DNA from: Candidatus Planktophila limnetica
GTDB taxonomy: Bacteria > Actinomycetota > Actinomycetes > Nanopelagicales > Nanopelagicaceae
Assembly (NCBI RefSeq): GCF_002288365.1
Contig: NZ_CP016782.1
Coordinates: forward strand, 1,264,794 to 1,328,793
Length of the DNA stretch: 64,000 bases
Reading direction: 5' to 3'
In this document: one piece after another, positions 53,895 through 63,299 of the stretch
Numbering within the stretch: position 1 is the first letter of the stretch
Layout: every line of letters starts with the position of its first letter
The notes under the pieces: model-generated
Seen by the model: the letters and a program-made list of their open reading frames with translations, nothing else
What the model was told of the DNA's origin: nothing
Database searches by the model: none
Made by a program: the position numbers and the translations under genes

Positions 53895-55519
53895 AAGAAC
53901 ACGAGCTCTTCCGCGCATCAAGTGTGATGGCAGTTGGAACGATAATTTCTCGTATCACCGGATTTATCGGTGGCGTGATCATGATTGCAACACTGGGCAC
54001 AGCGCTACTCGCTGATGCTTTCAACGTTGCAAACACAATGCCGAACATTTTGTATAACTTACTTGTTGGTGGTGCGCTCACAGCGATATTTGTTCCACAG
54101 CTAGTGCGAGCATTTGATGACACCGACGGCGGTCATTTATTTGCTTCACGTCTGGTTACAACAATTAGCGGAATTCTTTTAGCACTTGTTGTCATTGGAG
54201 TAATTTTCGCTCCGCAACTTGTTTATATATACGCACCAAGTTTTTCAACACCAGGCTTTGAAACAGAGCGCGAGATTGCGATTGCATTTACTCGCTACTG
54301 CTTGCCGCAGATCTTTTTCTTAGGTCTATTTACAATGCTTGGCCAAGTTGCCAACGCTCGTGGTTCTTTCGCGCCGCTTATGTGGGCACCAATTGCCAAT
54401 AACCTCGTAGTTATCGTGGTTTTCTCCGCGTTTTTGCTTAAGTGGCCAAATGTCAGTGTTGATTCAATTACTGATACGCAGATTCAAATTCTTGGGTGGG
54501 GAACAACTGCAGGAATCATTATTCAAGCACTCATTCTTATTCCAGTTGTAAAGAAATCTGGCATACGTATTCGCCCCAAGTGGGGAGTTGCCGGCTTAGG
54601 TAAATCCTTCTCACTTGCTGGGTGGACCCTTGTTTATGTTTTGATCTCACAAATTGGTTATTTAATTACTGTAAACGTTGCAACGACAGCGGCGGTTGAA
54701 AGCGCTAAGGCAGGTATTACAACTGGTGTTGGTTTCACACCATTTAAGAATGCGTATCTGATTATGTTGTTGCCTTATTCAATTGTGACAATTTCAATTG
54801 TTACAGCCCTCTTACCGCACATGTCTAAATTGGCCATAAATAAAAAGATTGATGATGTTAAAGATCAGTTACTGCGGGCAATTAAGACTGTCGGCGTATT
54901 AACGATTCCTAGCTCTGTGGCTTTCTTGCTCTTTGGTCCACTTATTACTGAAGTGCTCTTCTTTGGAATTGATAAGAATGACGGCATTTATATTGGTTAT
55001 GTTTTATCTGCGCTGAGCCTTGGTTTAGTTGCGTTCTCAATTAACTTAGTGCTTATTCGTGGATTTAACGCTTTTGAAGATACGCGCACACAAGTGTGGT
55101 CGATTCTTATTATTAACTTTATTTCGGTTGGTCTCTCGTATTTGTTTTTAGCAATCTTGCCGAGTGACTGGGTGACTGTTGGCTTAGGTTTTGCATTTTC
55201 TGCAAGTTATTTGATTGGCTTATTCATAACGCTTCGTTTGTTGAAAAAGCACACAGGGGTAATTCATATTCGCGATTTCATTGGCCAACACGGGCGTCTT
55301 TTATCAGCATCACTGATTGCAATGCTGCCAATCTTTGCAATCTCACAGTATTTTGGTTGGGTTGGATCTGATCAATCTTCTTTGGTTCGAGCAAGTGAAC
55401 TTCTCTTTGTAATAGTTGCTGGCGCTCTTGGTTATTTCTTTGCTGCAAAGGCTTTGCGAATAAGTGAAGTGAGCGGAATTACTGCCCTTATTTTGCGCCG
55501 TAACAAGGCTGCGGAATAA
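53891..55519 (+). CDS. murJ: Lipid II flippase MurJ
   Basis: 542 residues starting at GTG that overlaps the preceding stop (GTGA). About 14 membrane helices; MATE-like pattern SVMAVGTIISRITGFIGG, DAFNVANTMPNILYNLLVGGALTAIFVPQ, RGFNAFEDTRT. Moves lipid II across the membrane for peptidoglycan. No long cytoplasmic pseudokinase domain as in mycobacteria. Confidence 0.93.
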   Translation: MKEHELFRASSVMAVGTIISRITGFIGGVIMIATLGTALLADAFNVANTMPNILYNLLVGGALTAIFVPQLVRAFDDTDGGHLFASRLVTTISGILLALVVIGVIFAPQLVYIYAPSFSTPGFETEREIAIAFTRYCLPQIFFLGLFTMLGQVANARGSFAPLMWAPIANNLVVIVVFSAFLLKWPNVSVDSITDTQIQILGWGTTAGIIIQALILIPVVKKSGIRIRPKWGVAGLGKSFSLAGWTLVYVLISQIGYLITVNVATTAAVESAKAGITTGVGFTPFKNAYLIMLLPYSIVTISIVTALLPHMSKLAINKKIDDVKDQLLRAIKTVGVLTIPSSVAFLLFGPLITEVLFFGIDKNDGIYIGYVLSALSLGLVAFSINLVLIRGFNAFEDTRTQVWSILIINFISVGLSYLFLAILPSDWVTVGLGFAFSASYLIGLFITLRLLKKHTGVIHIRDFIGQHGRLLSASLIAMLPIFAISQYFGWVGSDQSSLVRASELLFVIVAGALGYFFAAKALRISEVSGITALILRRNKAAE

Positions 55520-55549
55520 AGCACCTTAAACTGGGGTTATGGTGAATAC

Positions 55550-56479
55550 ATGAGCGAAAAAATCCACGAAGTCATCATTGTTGGATCTGGTCCAGCTGGT
55601 TACACCGCTGCGATTTATGCTGCGCGCGCGCAACTAGAACCAGTGATGTATGAAGGTTCAGTAACAGCTGGCGGCGCGCTCATGAACACAACCGAAGTAG
55701 AAAACTTTCCTGGCTTCACAGATGGCATCATGGGTCCAGATTTAATGGATTCAATGCGTAAGCAATCTGCGCGCTTTGGTACAAAGTTAGTTACAGATGA
55801 CATTGTTGAGATGGATTTAAATGGCCCTGTTAAAACTTTAAAAGATGGTTCAGGAAATGTTCTTAAAACAAAGTCTGTAATTCTTGCAATGGGCTCTGCC
55901 TATCGCGAAATCGGGTTAGAGAATGAAAAACGTTTATCTGGCCGTGGTGTCTCATGGTGTGCCACATGCGATGGTTTCTTCTTCCGTGATCAAGAAATCG
56001 CAGTTGTTGGTGGCGGAGACTCAGCCGTTGAAGAAGCAACATTTCTTACAAAGTTTGCAAGCAAAGTAACGTTGATTCACCGTCGCGATTCATTGCGCGC
56101 ATCAAAGATTATGGCCGATCGCGCAAAAGCTAATCCAAAGATTGAATTTCTGTGGAACACCGAAGTAACAGATGTCTTAGGTGAAACAAAGATGGAAGCG
56201 TTACAACTGAAGAATGTTCTCACTGGAGAAGTTTCAAAGCGCAATTTCGGTGCACTCTTTGTTGCAATCGGACATATCCCGCGCAGTGAATTAATCACAA
56301 CTCAGGTTTCATTAGATGCTGAGGGATATGTAAAGGTTGAAGGACGTTCTACAAAGACAAATATTGAAGGCGTTTTCGCCTGCGGAGATCTAGTCGATCA
56401 CACATATCGTCAGGCAATCACCGCTGCGGGCTCTGGTTGTCAGGCCGCTCTCGATGCTGAAAAATTTCTATCTCACTAG
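55550..56479 (+). CDS. trxB: Thioredoxin reductase
   Basis: 309 residues. FAD site VGSGPAGYTAAIYAARA; NADPH site VGGGDSAVEEA; redox pair CATC at about 138-141; ending FACGDLVDHTYRQAITAAGSGCQAALDAE. Reduces thioredoxin encoded next. TATGGT-N6-ATG indicates a leaderless transcript. Confidence 0.96.
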   Translation: MSEKIHEVIIVGSGPAGYTAAIYAARAQLEPVMYEGSVTAGGALMNTTEVENFPGFTDGIMGPDLMDSMRKQSARFGTKLVTDDIVEMDLNGPVKTLKDGSGNVLKTKSVILAMGSAYREIGLENEKRLSGRGVSWCATCDGFFFRDQEIAVVGGGDSAVEEATFLTKFASKVTLIHRRDSLRASKIMADRAKANPKIEFLWNTEVTDVLGETKMEALQLKNVLTGEVSKRNFGALFVAIGHIPRSELITTQVSLDAEGYVKVEGRSTKTNIEGVFACGDLVDHTYRQAITAAGSGCQAALDAEKFLSH

Positions 56480-56514
56480 TAAAGTTACGTAAATAAACCA
56501 ACCAAGGGGAAGCC

Positions 56515-56841
56515 ATGAGCGCAGCAACAGCAGTAACCGCAGCAACATTTGATGAAGTCGTACTTAAGAGCAGCACGCCTGTTCTAGTTGATTTCTGGGC
56601 TGAGTGGTGTGGTCCATGTCGCGCTATTGGACCAATCCTTGATGAGATTGCCGCAGAACATGGCGATAAGTTAAAGATTGTAAAACTAAATACCGATGAA
56701 GAGTCTGCAATCGCAATCAAATACGGCGTCACATCTATTCCGATGTTAAACGTTTACGTAAATGGCGAAGTTGTTAAGACAATTATTGGTGCAAAGCCAA
56801 AGCCAGCTCTTCTTAAAGAACTCGAAAGCTTTATTTCCTAA
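56515..56841 (+). CDS. trxA: Thioredoxin
   Basis: 108 residues with active site WCGPC at about 36-40 and cis-proline segment TSIPML. Shine-Dalgarno AAGGGGAAG precedes the ATG. Pairs with trxB. Confidence 0.96.
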   Translation: MSAATAVTAATFDEVVLKSSTPVLVDFWAEWCGPCRAIGPILDEIAAEHGDKLKIVKLNTDEESAIAIKYGVTSIPMLNVYVNGEVVKTIIGAKPKPALLKELESFIS

Positions 56842-56844
56842 ATT

Positions 56845-57876
56845 ATGAAAGAGCTCTCTGAAGAAGAGATCCGCTCTTTTCAACAATCGCGCGGGTTAAC
56901 AGTCACAGGCATTATCAATGATGTAACTGCTCGCGCGCTCGAAGAAGCTAGATGGAAATTAGGCGATCGCTCTTTATATCTACAAGAGCCACCGCTTATG
57001 CGCGGAGATGATGTTGCCGCGTTGCAAGGGCGGCTAACTGAAATGGGTTTTGATTGCGGAAGAGTCGATGGAATTTATGGCGAACTAACCTCTGGCGCCG
57101 TTAAAGAGTTCCAAAAATCTGTTGGCATCGCAGTTGATGGCCAATGTGGTCCTGCAACTGTTATCGCACTTATTCGTTTAACGAAAATTGTTTCAGGTGG
57201 TGCACCGTCACAACTGCGCGAAAGTGCTTCACAAAAAAACCGTGGTCCGGCCCTTGCAAATAAAGTAATTGTCTTAGATCCAAGTTTGGGCGGCAAAGAT
57301 CAAGGAAATGTTGCTAATAACATTATTGAATCTGAAATTGTTTATGACATTGCCCAACGCGTTGAAGGTCGTTTGTTAGCACTGGGTGCAAGTGTTTTTC
57401 TTACACGTGGTGCCAATAACTCACCTAGCGAAGCCGAGCGAATTACATTTTCTAATCAACGTGAAGCAGATCTGATGATTTCACTTCATGTTGATTCACA
57501 TCCAAACCCTGATGCCCATGGTGTTGCTACTTATTTTTATGGAAGCGATGCGCACGGAATTCACTCAATTGTGGGCGAAAGATTTGCATCCCTTGTGCAG
57601 CGCGAAATATGTGCGCGCACCGATTTACTTAATTGCCGCACCCATGCAATGACATGGGACTTGTTGCGACTTACAAAAGCTCCTGTGGTGCGCATCGATC
57701 TTGGATATGCCAGCAATGCAGGAGATGCCAGCCGATTGGCCCGCCCTGATTTTCGTGACGTAATTGCCGAATCATTACTTATTGCAATCCAACGCCTTTA
57801 TTTATCTACAGAAGATGATGCAAAAACAGGCACTCTTCGCATCTCTGACTTACGTAGCGCGGGTCTTCGCCGCTGA
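56845..57876 (+). CDS. cwlM: CwlM-like amidase homologue lacking a zinc ligand
   Basis: 343 residues, no signal peptide, so cytoplasmic. One partial and one full peptidoglycan-binding helix bundle (MRGDDVAALQGRLTEMGFDCGRVDGIYG, about 52-80), then an N-acetylmuramoyl-L-alanine amidase (amidase_3) domain at about 138-325. The first zinc site, DPGHGG in active enzymes, reads DPSLGG here (about 144-149), while Glu in ESEIVYD and His in SLHVDS remain. Mycobacterial CwlM, at the same locus, is a cytoplasmic regulator of MurA; this protein probably does likewise. Confidence 0.85.
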   Translation: MKELSEEEIRSFQQSRGLTVTGIINDVTARALEEARWKLGDRSLYLQEPPLMRGDDVAALQGRLTEMGFDCGRVDGIYGELTSGAVKEFQKSVGIAVDGQCGPATVIALIRLTKIVSGGAPSQLRESASQKNRGPALANKVIVLDPSLGGKDQGNVANNIIESEIVYDIAQRVEGRLLALGASVFLTRGANNSPSEAERITFSNQREADLMISLHVDSHPNPDAHGVATYFYGSDAHGIHSIVGERFASLVQREICARTDLLNCRTHAMTWDLLRLTKAPVVRIDLGYASNAGDASRLARPDFRDVIAESLLIAIQRLYLSTEDDAKTGTLRISDLRSAGLRR

Positions 57877-57909
57877 CGCCATTTTGGCCAATTGTGGGAT
57901 GATTGGCGG

Positions 57910-59172
57910 ATGAGCGAAATTTCAACACGTCACCAAACTGGTGCACCGCAGAATCTTGAGCAACGTTTTGCTGCTCGCGCTGCTGGAATGCAACCAAGTG
58001 AGATTCGTGCGCTCTTCGCTGTTGCATCGCGTCCAGAGATTGTTTCACTCGCTGGTGGAATGCCAAATCTTTCTGCGCTTCCAATGAAGATGATGGCAAG
58101 TGTTGTTAACGATTTAATTTTAACTAACGGAACAGAAGCGCTTCAGTATGGAAGCGGACAAGGCCATCCAAAACTTCGCGAACAAATCTGTGAAGTAATG
58201 GCACTTGAAGGAATTCGCGCGCACCCTGAAGATGTTGTTGTTACAACTGGTTCCCAGCAAGCGCTAGATCTGATCTCTCGAATTTTTATTGATCCAGGCG
58301 ATGTTGTATTAGTTGAAGCACCTTCATATGTTGGAGCCCTCGGAACTTTCCATCAATATCAAGCATCAGTTGTTCATGTGTCTATGGATAACGATGGTTT
58401 GATTCCTGATGCGTTGCGCGATGCGATCAAAACTACCCGCGCAGCTGGGCGCAAGATTAAGTTCTTGTATTTAATTCCAAACTATCAAAATCCAACAGGT
58501 GTTCTACTACCTGCAGATCGTCGCACTGAAATTCTTGATATTTGCCGGAAAGAAGAAATCTTTGTCGTAGAAGATAATCCTTATGGCTTACTCGGTTTTG
58601 ATCGTCCAAGTCCGAATGCGATGCGCGCAGAAGATAGTGAAAACGTTATTTACTTAGGGTCTTTTTCAAAGACAATCGCATCTGGCTTGCGTGTGGGCTG
58701 GGCACTTGTTCCGCCATCACTAAAAGATAAATTAGTTATCGCAAGTGAGTCTTCTATTTTGTGCCCTTCTAACTTTTCTCAAATGACAATCTCTAATTAT
58801 TTGGCCGATCAACCATGGCGCGATCAAATCGCATCATTTTGTGAGCTATATAAGGTGCGTCGCGATGCGATGTTGCAAGCACTCGAAGAACACTTTCCGG
58901 CATCTGCCACATGGACAAAGCCTGGCGGCGGATTTTATGTTTGGGTTAATTTGCCACCTGAAATTGATACGAAATTACTTGTTCCTAAAGCGATCGTTGC
59001 AAAGGTTGCTTATGTGCCAGGAACCGCGTTTTATGCTGATGGCCTTGGTTCATGGCAGTTGCGTCTATCTTTTTGCCACCCAACACCAGAGCGTATTCAT
59101 CAAGGTGTTGCAGCCCTCGGCGGTGTGATCAAGCAAGAGATCGAACGCCGTAGTTCAAATAAATTAAATTAA
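57910..59172 (+). CDS. PLP-dependent aminotransferase, class I/II
   Basis: 420 residues from ATG 57910; a TTG at 57892 is open but unsupported. Fold-type I: SLAGGMPNLSALP, YGSGQGHPKLREQI, IPNYQNPTGVLL, EDNPYGLLGF and the PLP lysine in LGSFSKTIASGLRVGW (about 256). Resembles LysN/2-aminoadipate and aromatic aminotransferases of the MocR-like group but has no DNA-binding domain. Its stop overlaps convergent parB. Confidence 0.88.
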   Translation: MSEISTRHQTGAPQNLEQRFAARAAGMQPSEIRALFAVASRPEIVSLAGGMPNLSALPMKMMASVVNDLILTNGTEALQYGSGQGHPKLREQICEVMALEGIRAHPEDVVVTTGSQQALDLISRIFIDPGDVVLVEAPSYVGALGTFHQYQASVVHVSMDNDGLIPDALRDAIKTTRAAGRKIKFLYLIPNYQNPTGVLLPADRRTEILDICRKEEIFVVEDNPYGLLGFDRPSPNAMRAEDSENVIYLGSFSKTIASGLRVGWALVPPSLKDKLVIASESSILCPSNFSQMTISNYLADQPWRDQIASFCELYKVRRDAMLQALEEHFPASATWTKPGGGFYVWVNLPPEIDTKLLVPKAIVAKVAYVPGTAFYADGLGSWQLRLSFCHPTPERIHQGVAALGGVIKQEIERRSSNKLN

Positions 59173-60032
59173 CCCTCGATTTTTTTAACAATTCGAGCAA
59201 GATCTGCAAAACCTGCAAACTCGATAGAAATCTCACCTTTGGCTTTCCCGCCTTTAATCTTCACACGTGTGTCTAGGTGATCTCCTAGGCGCTCTGCAAT
59301 CTCATTTACTTCTGGCGAAGTCCCAGACGATTTCTTCTTTGCTTTGCCAGCAGCCTTAGGAGATGTTGTGGCAATAATTTCTTCAACGGCTCGAACACTT
59401 AGCCCTTCGGCAACAATGCGCTTTGCTAATTGATCAATCTGGGCTTCATTGCTTAATCCAAGGAGTGCTCGTGCATGTCCTGCGCTAATTACACCGGATG
59501 CAACTCTGCTTTGAACACTTGCCGGCAAGTTAAGCAGGCGCATTGTGTTTGAAATAAGGGGACGGGAGCGACCAAGTTTGTGTGCTAGTTCGTCATGTGT
59601 GCAATTAAAGTCTTGAAGTAGTTGCGTGTAGGCCGCAGCTTCTTCCAGTGGATTGAGCTGGCTGCGATGAATGTTTTCAATGATTGCTTCGCGCAGTAAC
59701 TCATTATCTGGAGTCTGACGAATGATTACAGGAATGCTTCGAAGCCCGGCTAATTTTGCAGCGCGAAAGCGTCGCTCTCCCATTACTAATTCATAACGAC
59801 CAGGAGAAGTTTGACGAACAACTGGTGGTTGTAGAATTCCTATTTCTTTAATTGATGCAACGAGTTCTGCCATTGCTTCCTCATTAAAGACTGTGCGTGG
59901 TTGTTTTGGGTTTGGAGAAATTGAATCAATAGAAACTTCATTTTGTTGCGCTACTTCATTTCCACCAACTGTGAGAGATGTTGGAATAAGTGCATCTAAG
60001 TTTGTGCCTAGCCCTCCGCGTTTTACACTCAT
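59169..60032 (-). CDS. parB: Chromosome segregation protein ParB
   Basis: 287 residues. N-terminal RGGLGTNLDALIP; CTPase/arginine-rich box VMGERRFRAAKLAGL and ENIHRSQLNPLEEA; helix-turn-helix HDELAHKLGRSRPLISNTMRLLNLP; C-terminal dimer domain. Binds parS and spreads as a clamp. Start overlaps the parA stop (ATGA). Confidence 0.95.
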   Translation of the reverse strand: MSVKRGGLGTNLDALIPTSLTVGGNEVAQQNEVSIDSISPNPKQPRTVFNEEAMAELVASIKEIGILQPPVVRQTSPGRYELVMGERRFRAAKLAGLRSIPVIIRQTPDNELLREAIIENIHRSQLNPLEEAAAYTQLLQDFNCTHDELAHKLGRSRPLISNTMRLLNLPASVQSRVASGVISAGHARALLGLSNEAQIDQLAKRIVAEGLSVRAVEEIIATTSPKAAGKAKKKSSGTSPEVNEIAERLGDHLDTRVKIKGGKAKGEISIEFAGFADLARIVKKIEG

Positions 60033-60949
60033 GCGATTTCACCACTTTGTTTTAGTTTGTAATTAATGCTGACAACATTTGAATCAAATGCTTTTCCGCG
60101 ATCTGCAATTTCTCGTGCTACCTGCATATATGCCAGAGCGCCCGGAGACGTTGGGTCATATGTCATAACTGTCTGTCCATATGAAGGAGCCTCTGATACT
60201 CGAACGGCACGTGGAATTGGAATATCAATTAATTCATTTGGAAAGTGCGAGCGAACACTTGCTGCAACATCATTTGCAAGACGTGTGCGACCATCAAACA
60301 TTGTTAAAAGAATTGTTGATAGCTCTAGCGTTGAATTCAAACGTTTTTTAACTACTTGATATGTCTCTAATAATTGAGTTAAGCCTTCAAGTGCGTAGTA
60401 CTCACACTGAATAGGAATCAACAATTCTTTTGCAGCAGCAAATGCGTTAACAGTTAATAAACCTAAACTTGGCGGGCAATCAATAAAGATGTAGTCATAT
60501 GCCTTGCCCTCTTTGATTTTTAAATTAACCAATTCATCGATTGCTTCTTTTAGGCGCAATTCGCGTGCAACCATGGAAACTAAATTAATTTCTGCTTGTG
60601 CAAGGGCGGTATTAGATGAGATGCAATCAAGGGAAGGAAAGCCAGCAACTTTTTGTACAACTGATGCAATGTTTGCAGTGCCCATCAAAACTTCATAAAT
60701 TCCATCGTTGGCTTTGTGTTCAACACCGAGAGCAGTCGACGCGTTTCCTTGTGGATCAAGATCGATGACTAGAACTCGAAGGCCGCCCATAGATAGGGCT
60801 GCTGCCACATTTACAGTTGTGGTGGTTTTGCCGACCCCACCTTTTTGATTGGCCACAGTGAAGATCCGAAGATGCTCGGGTGTGGCCATAGGCTCTTTTA
60901 GTCGGCGAACTCCGATGACCTGCTTTGTTTCACGTGAATCATCGGACAT
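60029..60949 (-). CDS. parA: Chromosome segregation ATPase ParA
   Basis: 306 residues. Deviant Walker A KGGVGKTTTTVN at about 37-48; Walker B-like DYIFIDCPPSLG; LIPIQCEYYALEGL. Drives origin segregation with ParB. A parS-like palindrome lies in its first codons. Confidence 0.95.
   Translation of the reverse strand: MSDDSRETKQVIGVRRLKEPMATPEHLRIFTVANQKGGVGKTTTTVNVAAALSMGGLRVLVIDLDPQGNASTALGVEHKANDGIYEVLMGTANIASVVQKVAGFPSLDCISSNTALAQAEINLVSMVARELRLKEAIDELVNLKIKEGKAYDYIFIDCPPSLGLLTVNAFAAAKELLIPIQCEYYALEGLTQLLETYQVVKKRLNSTLELSTILLTMFDGRTRLANDVAASVRSHFPNELIDIPIPRAVRVSEAPSYGQTVMTYDPTSPGALAYMQVAREIADRGKAFDSNVVSINYKLKQSGEIA
60926..60941. other. parS-like site in parA
   Basis: TGTTTCACGTGAATCA, one base from the consensus TGTTTCACGTGAAACA. 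It lies at the 5' end of parA, encoding Ser-Arg-Glu-Thr. Confidence 0.7.
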
Positions 60950-60957
60950 GCGCGTAG

Positions 60958-61539
60958 TTAAGCACCTTTAGGTACCTCAACTATTCGAGCGGGCTCTATG
61001 CCCTCCAAAGAAATTTCATGAAGACGCGCTCCGGGCACAGTTGCCATCTCAGTTGCCGCGTTTTCGCCCTTCATTGCAAGTAAAGATCCCCCTGGTTTGA
61101 TCAGGTGCCAGGAAATCTTCTTTAATTTTTCAAGGGGAGCCACAGCTCGGGCGGTTACGTAATCCGCACTCTTTTTCACACTCTGGGCTTGGCCGCGGAT
61201 CACAGTAATTCCTGTGCCGGCGGTGGCCTCTTCTAGAAAATCCACCCGGCGTTGAAGGGGTTCAATCAGGGTCACTTTTAAATCTGGACGGGCAAGGGCG
61301 ATGATGATTCCAGGTAAACCTGCCCCGGATCCGATATCAAAGACCGTTGCCCCCTCTTTGAAAAGGGTGGTTACAGGCAGGCAGTTAAAGATGTGGCGTT
61401 CCCAGATCCGCTCGGCCTCGCGGGGGCCGATGAGCCCGCGCTCAATTCCGGCTCCTTCAAGCAGGGCCGCGTAGGCAGCAATTGCACCTATTGAGCTGGG
61501 AAAGTATCGCTCGATGAGGGTTTCACGTGAAACCTCCAT
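60958..61539 (-). CDS. rsmG: 16S rRNA m7G527 methyltransferase
   Basis: 193 residues: VFDIGSGAGLPGIIIALARPDLKVTLIEP binds SAM; REAERIWERHIFNC and VTARAVAPLEKL are typical of GidB/RsmG. Methylates G527 of 16S rRNA. Sits between jag and parA. Confidence 0.95.
   Translation of the reverse strand: MEVSRETLIERYFPSSIGAIAAYAALLEGAGIERGLIGPREAERIWERHIFNCLPVTTLFKEGATVFDIGSGAGLPGIIIALARPDLKVTLIEPLQRRVDFLEEATAGTGITVIRGQAQSVKKSADYVTARAVAPLEKLKKISWHLIKPGGSLLAMKGENAATEMATVPGARLHEISLEGIEPARIVEVPKGA
61519..61534. other. parS site in rsmG
   Basis: GGTTTCACGTGAAACC, a perfect 16-base palindrome with the full parS core GTTTCACGTGAAAC. It lies at the second to seventh codons of rsmG (Val-Ser-Arg-Glu-Thr). Confidence 0.85.
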
Positions 61540-61544
61540 GTTTT

Positions 61545-62084
61545 TTAGGCTGGGTAGATAACTACGTAGCGATCTGGGTCTTCACCGTCAGATTCACTCG
61601 TAAGGCCTAGGTCTTGAATGGTGTCGTGGATGACCTTGCGCTCAAAGGCGTTCATTGGATCAAGTTTGATTGATGAACCAGTTGTCTTCGCTTTTTCAGC
61701 CATCTTTTCAGCAAGCTTTTTTAGCTCACTCTTTCGTCCTGAGCGAAATCCTTCGATATCGAGCATTAGTCGGCTGCGATCCCCTGTTGAAGTCTGAACC
61801 GCTAGGCGGGTTAACTCCTGGAGCGCATCTAGAACCTGGCCCTGATCTCCCACGAGGTGGTTGAGTTTGCCGCCGACGATTGCCAAAGCAGCGCGTCCAT
61901 TTTCCACGTCGATGTCGATGTCGCCATCTAGATCTGCGATGTCGAGCAAGCCCTCTAGATAATCGGCTGCAATGTCGCCCTCTTCTTCTAACTTGGCGGC
62001 ACTCTTTGGAGCCTTCAGGTCCGCGTTCGCCTCTGTCGTTACCTCTTCAACTACTTCTTCTTCTACAGCTTTGCTCTTTGGCAT
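61545..62084 (-). CDS. jag: Jag/KhpB RNA-binding protein (KH-R3H)
   Basis: 179 residues from ATG 62084 with AGGAT just upstream; a GTG at 62099 is open. Acidic N-terminus, KH domain around NHLVGDQGQVLDALQ, then R3H domain with RSGRKSELKKLAEKMAEKA and MNAFERKVIHDTI. RNA-binding partner of KhpA, normally next to yidC. Confidence 0.92.
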   Translation of the reverse strand: MPKSKAVEEEVVEEVTTEANADLKAPKSAAKLEEEGDIAADYLEGLLDIADLDGDIDIDVENGRAALAIVGGKLNHLVGDQGQVLDALQELTRLAVQTSTGDRSRLMLDIEGFRSGRKSELKKLAEKMAEKAKTTGSSIKLDPMNAFERKVIHDTIQDLGLTSESDGEDPDRYVVIYPA

Positions 62085-62136
62085 CTTTATCCTCGCCACC
62101 CATAGTGGGTTTGTAGTGGTTTAAGCATTTTTGTAC

Positions 62137-62154
62137 CGGTATATACCGATATCG
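62137..62154. other. Overlapping palindromes between yidC and jag
   Basis: CGGTATATACCG (62137-62148) and CGATATCG (62147-62154) are perfect palindromes sharing two bases in the 73-bp gap between yidC and jag. No T-run, so not a terminator; possibly an operator or chance in an AT-rich spacer. Confidence 0.3.
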
Positions 62155-62157
62155 TCC

Positions 62158-63066
62158 TTATTTTTTCTTCTTCTTTTTTGCCTTTGGTTGCTGGCGCTGA
62201 CCTTTAACGTCGCCCTCTGGACGGGGTTCATCAATTGTTGTGCCATCAATAACTGTTCCAGCTTTACGTGCTTTCTTATGTTGTAACTCTTCATAGGCCG
62301 GTGATCCCGGTGTTGGGTTTCGTTTAATTACGTAGTACTGCTGTCCCCATGTCCACAAGTTTGTTGTCGACCAATAAATAAGAACACCGATTGGAAAGTT
62401 AACACCGGAGATTGCAAAAATTACTGGAAATAAATACAACATAATTTTTTGCTGTTGCAACATCATGTTGTTGCTGGAATCCATCTTAGGCATTCCTTTA
62501 ACCATCAACTGGCGTTGTGTTGTAAATGTTGTGGCGGACATAAAAGCAATCAAGATGACTGTAACAATTTTTACAGTCGTGCTAGATGAACCCAGGAAAG
62601 TCTCAGAAATTGGTGCTCCAAAGAATTTTGCTTGCGCCGCATTAACAACATCTGCTTGTGTGAAAACACCGTGTTTAACTGGTGGGTTTTTACCGATTCC
62701 GTTGAGCACTGTGAAGAGTGCGAAGAAAATAGGTGCTTGGGCCAGGATTGGAAAACATGAAGCAAGAGGGTTTGTTTTATGCTCTTTATAGAGCTTCATC
62801 ATCTCTTCTGATTGTTTCTGGCGATCATCTTTGTATTTGGTTTGAATCGCTTTCATGTGTGGTTGCAAAGCGGTGAGTGCTCGCTGGCTCTTAATTTGTT
62901 TTACAAAGAGTGGGATCAAAATAATACGAATAATGATTACAAGACCGATAATTGAAAGGCTCCATGTGACACCACTTGATGAACCAAAGATTGGTGCTAG
63001 TAAACCGTGAATCGTAATAATGACCCAAGAAACAGCGGTATATAAGGGGTTTAGGATAGAGCCCAT
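62158..63066 (-). CDS. yidC: Membrane protein insertase YidC
   Basis: 302 residues. Five membrane helices without a long N-terminal periplasmic domain: TWSLSIIGLVIIIRIILIPLFVKQ, LASCFPILAQAPIFFALFTVL, FPVIFAISGVNFPIGVLIYW. Basic C-terminal tail ending in KKKKKK binds ribosomes. Inserts membrane proteins. Two bases from yidD. Confidence 0.95.
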   Translation of the reverse strand: MGSILNPLYTAVSWVIITIHGLLAPIFGSSSGVTWSLSIIGLVIIIRIILIPLFVKQIKSQRALTALQPHMKAIQTKYKDDRQKQSEEMMKLYKEHKTNPLASCFPILAQAPIFFALFTVLNGIGKNPPVKHGVFTQADVVNAAQAKFFGAPISETFLGSSSTTVKIVTVILIAFMSATTFTTQRQLMVKGMPKMDSSNNMMLQQQKIMLYLFPVIFAISGVNFPIGVLIYWSTTNLWTWGQQYYVIKRNPTPGSPAYEELQHKKARKAGTVIDGTTIDEPRPEGDVKGQRQQPKAKKKKKK

Positions 63067-63068
63067 AA

Positions 63069-63299
63069 TTAGATTCCTGCCTTCTGTGATTTCATAAGAA
63101 CATAATCAACGCCGCCATGTGACCATGGATTACAACGCAACAACCGCCATGCGGCCATCACAACTCCTTTTATTCCGTACTCCTCGATTGCAGTTGCCGC
63201 ATATGACGAACATGATGGGTAGTACTTACAACGCGGGCCAAGCGCCGGTGAGATCCATTTTTGGTAAAAGTGAATCAGGCCAACTAAAAGGGTTTTCAT
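63069..63299 (-). CDS. yidD: Membrane protein insertion factor YidD
   Basis: 76 residues: [35 protein letters not shown] with three cysteines and [14 protein letters not shown]. Small amphipathic partner of YidC. ATG overlaps the rnpA stop (ATGA). Confidence 0.95.
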   Translation of the reverse strand: MKTLLVGLIHFYQKWISPALGPRCKYYPSCSSYAATAIEEYGIKGVVMAAWRLLRCNPWSHGGVDYVLMKSQKAGI

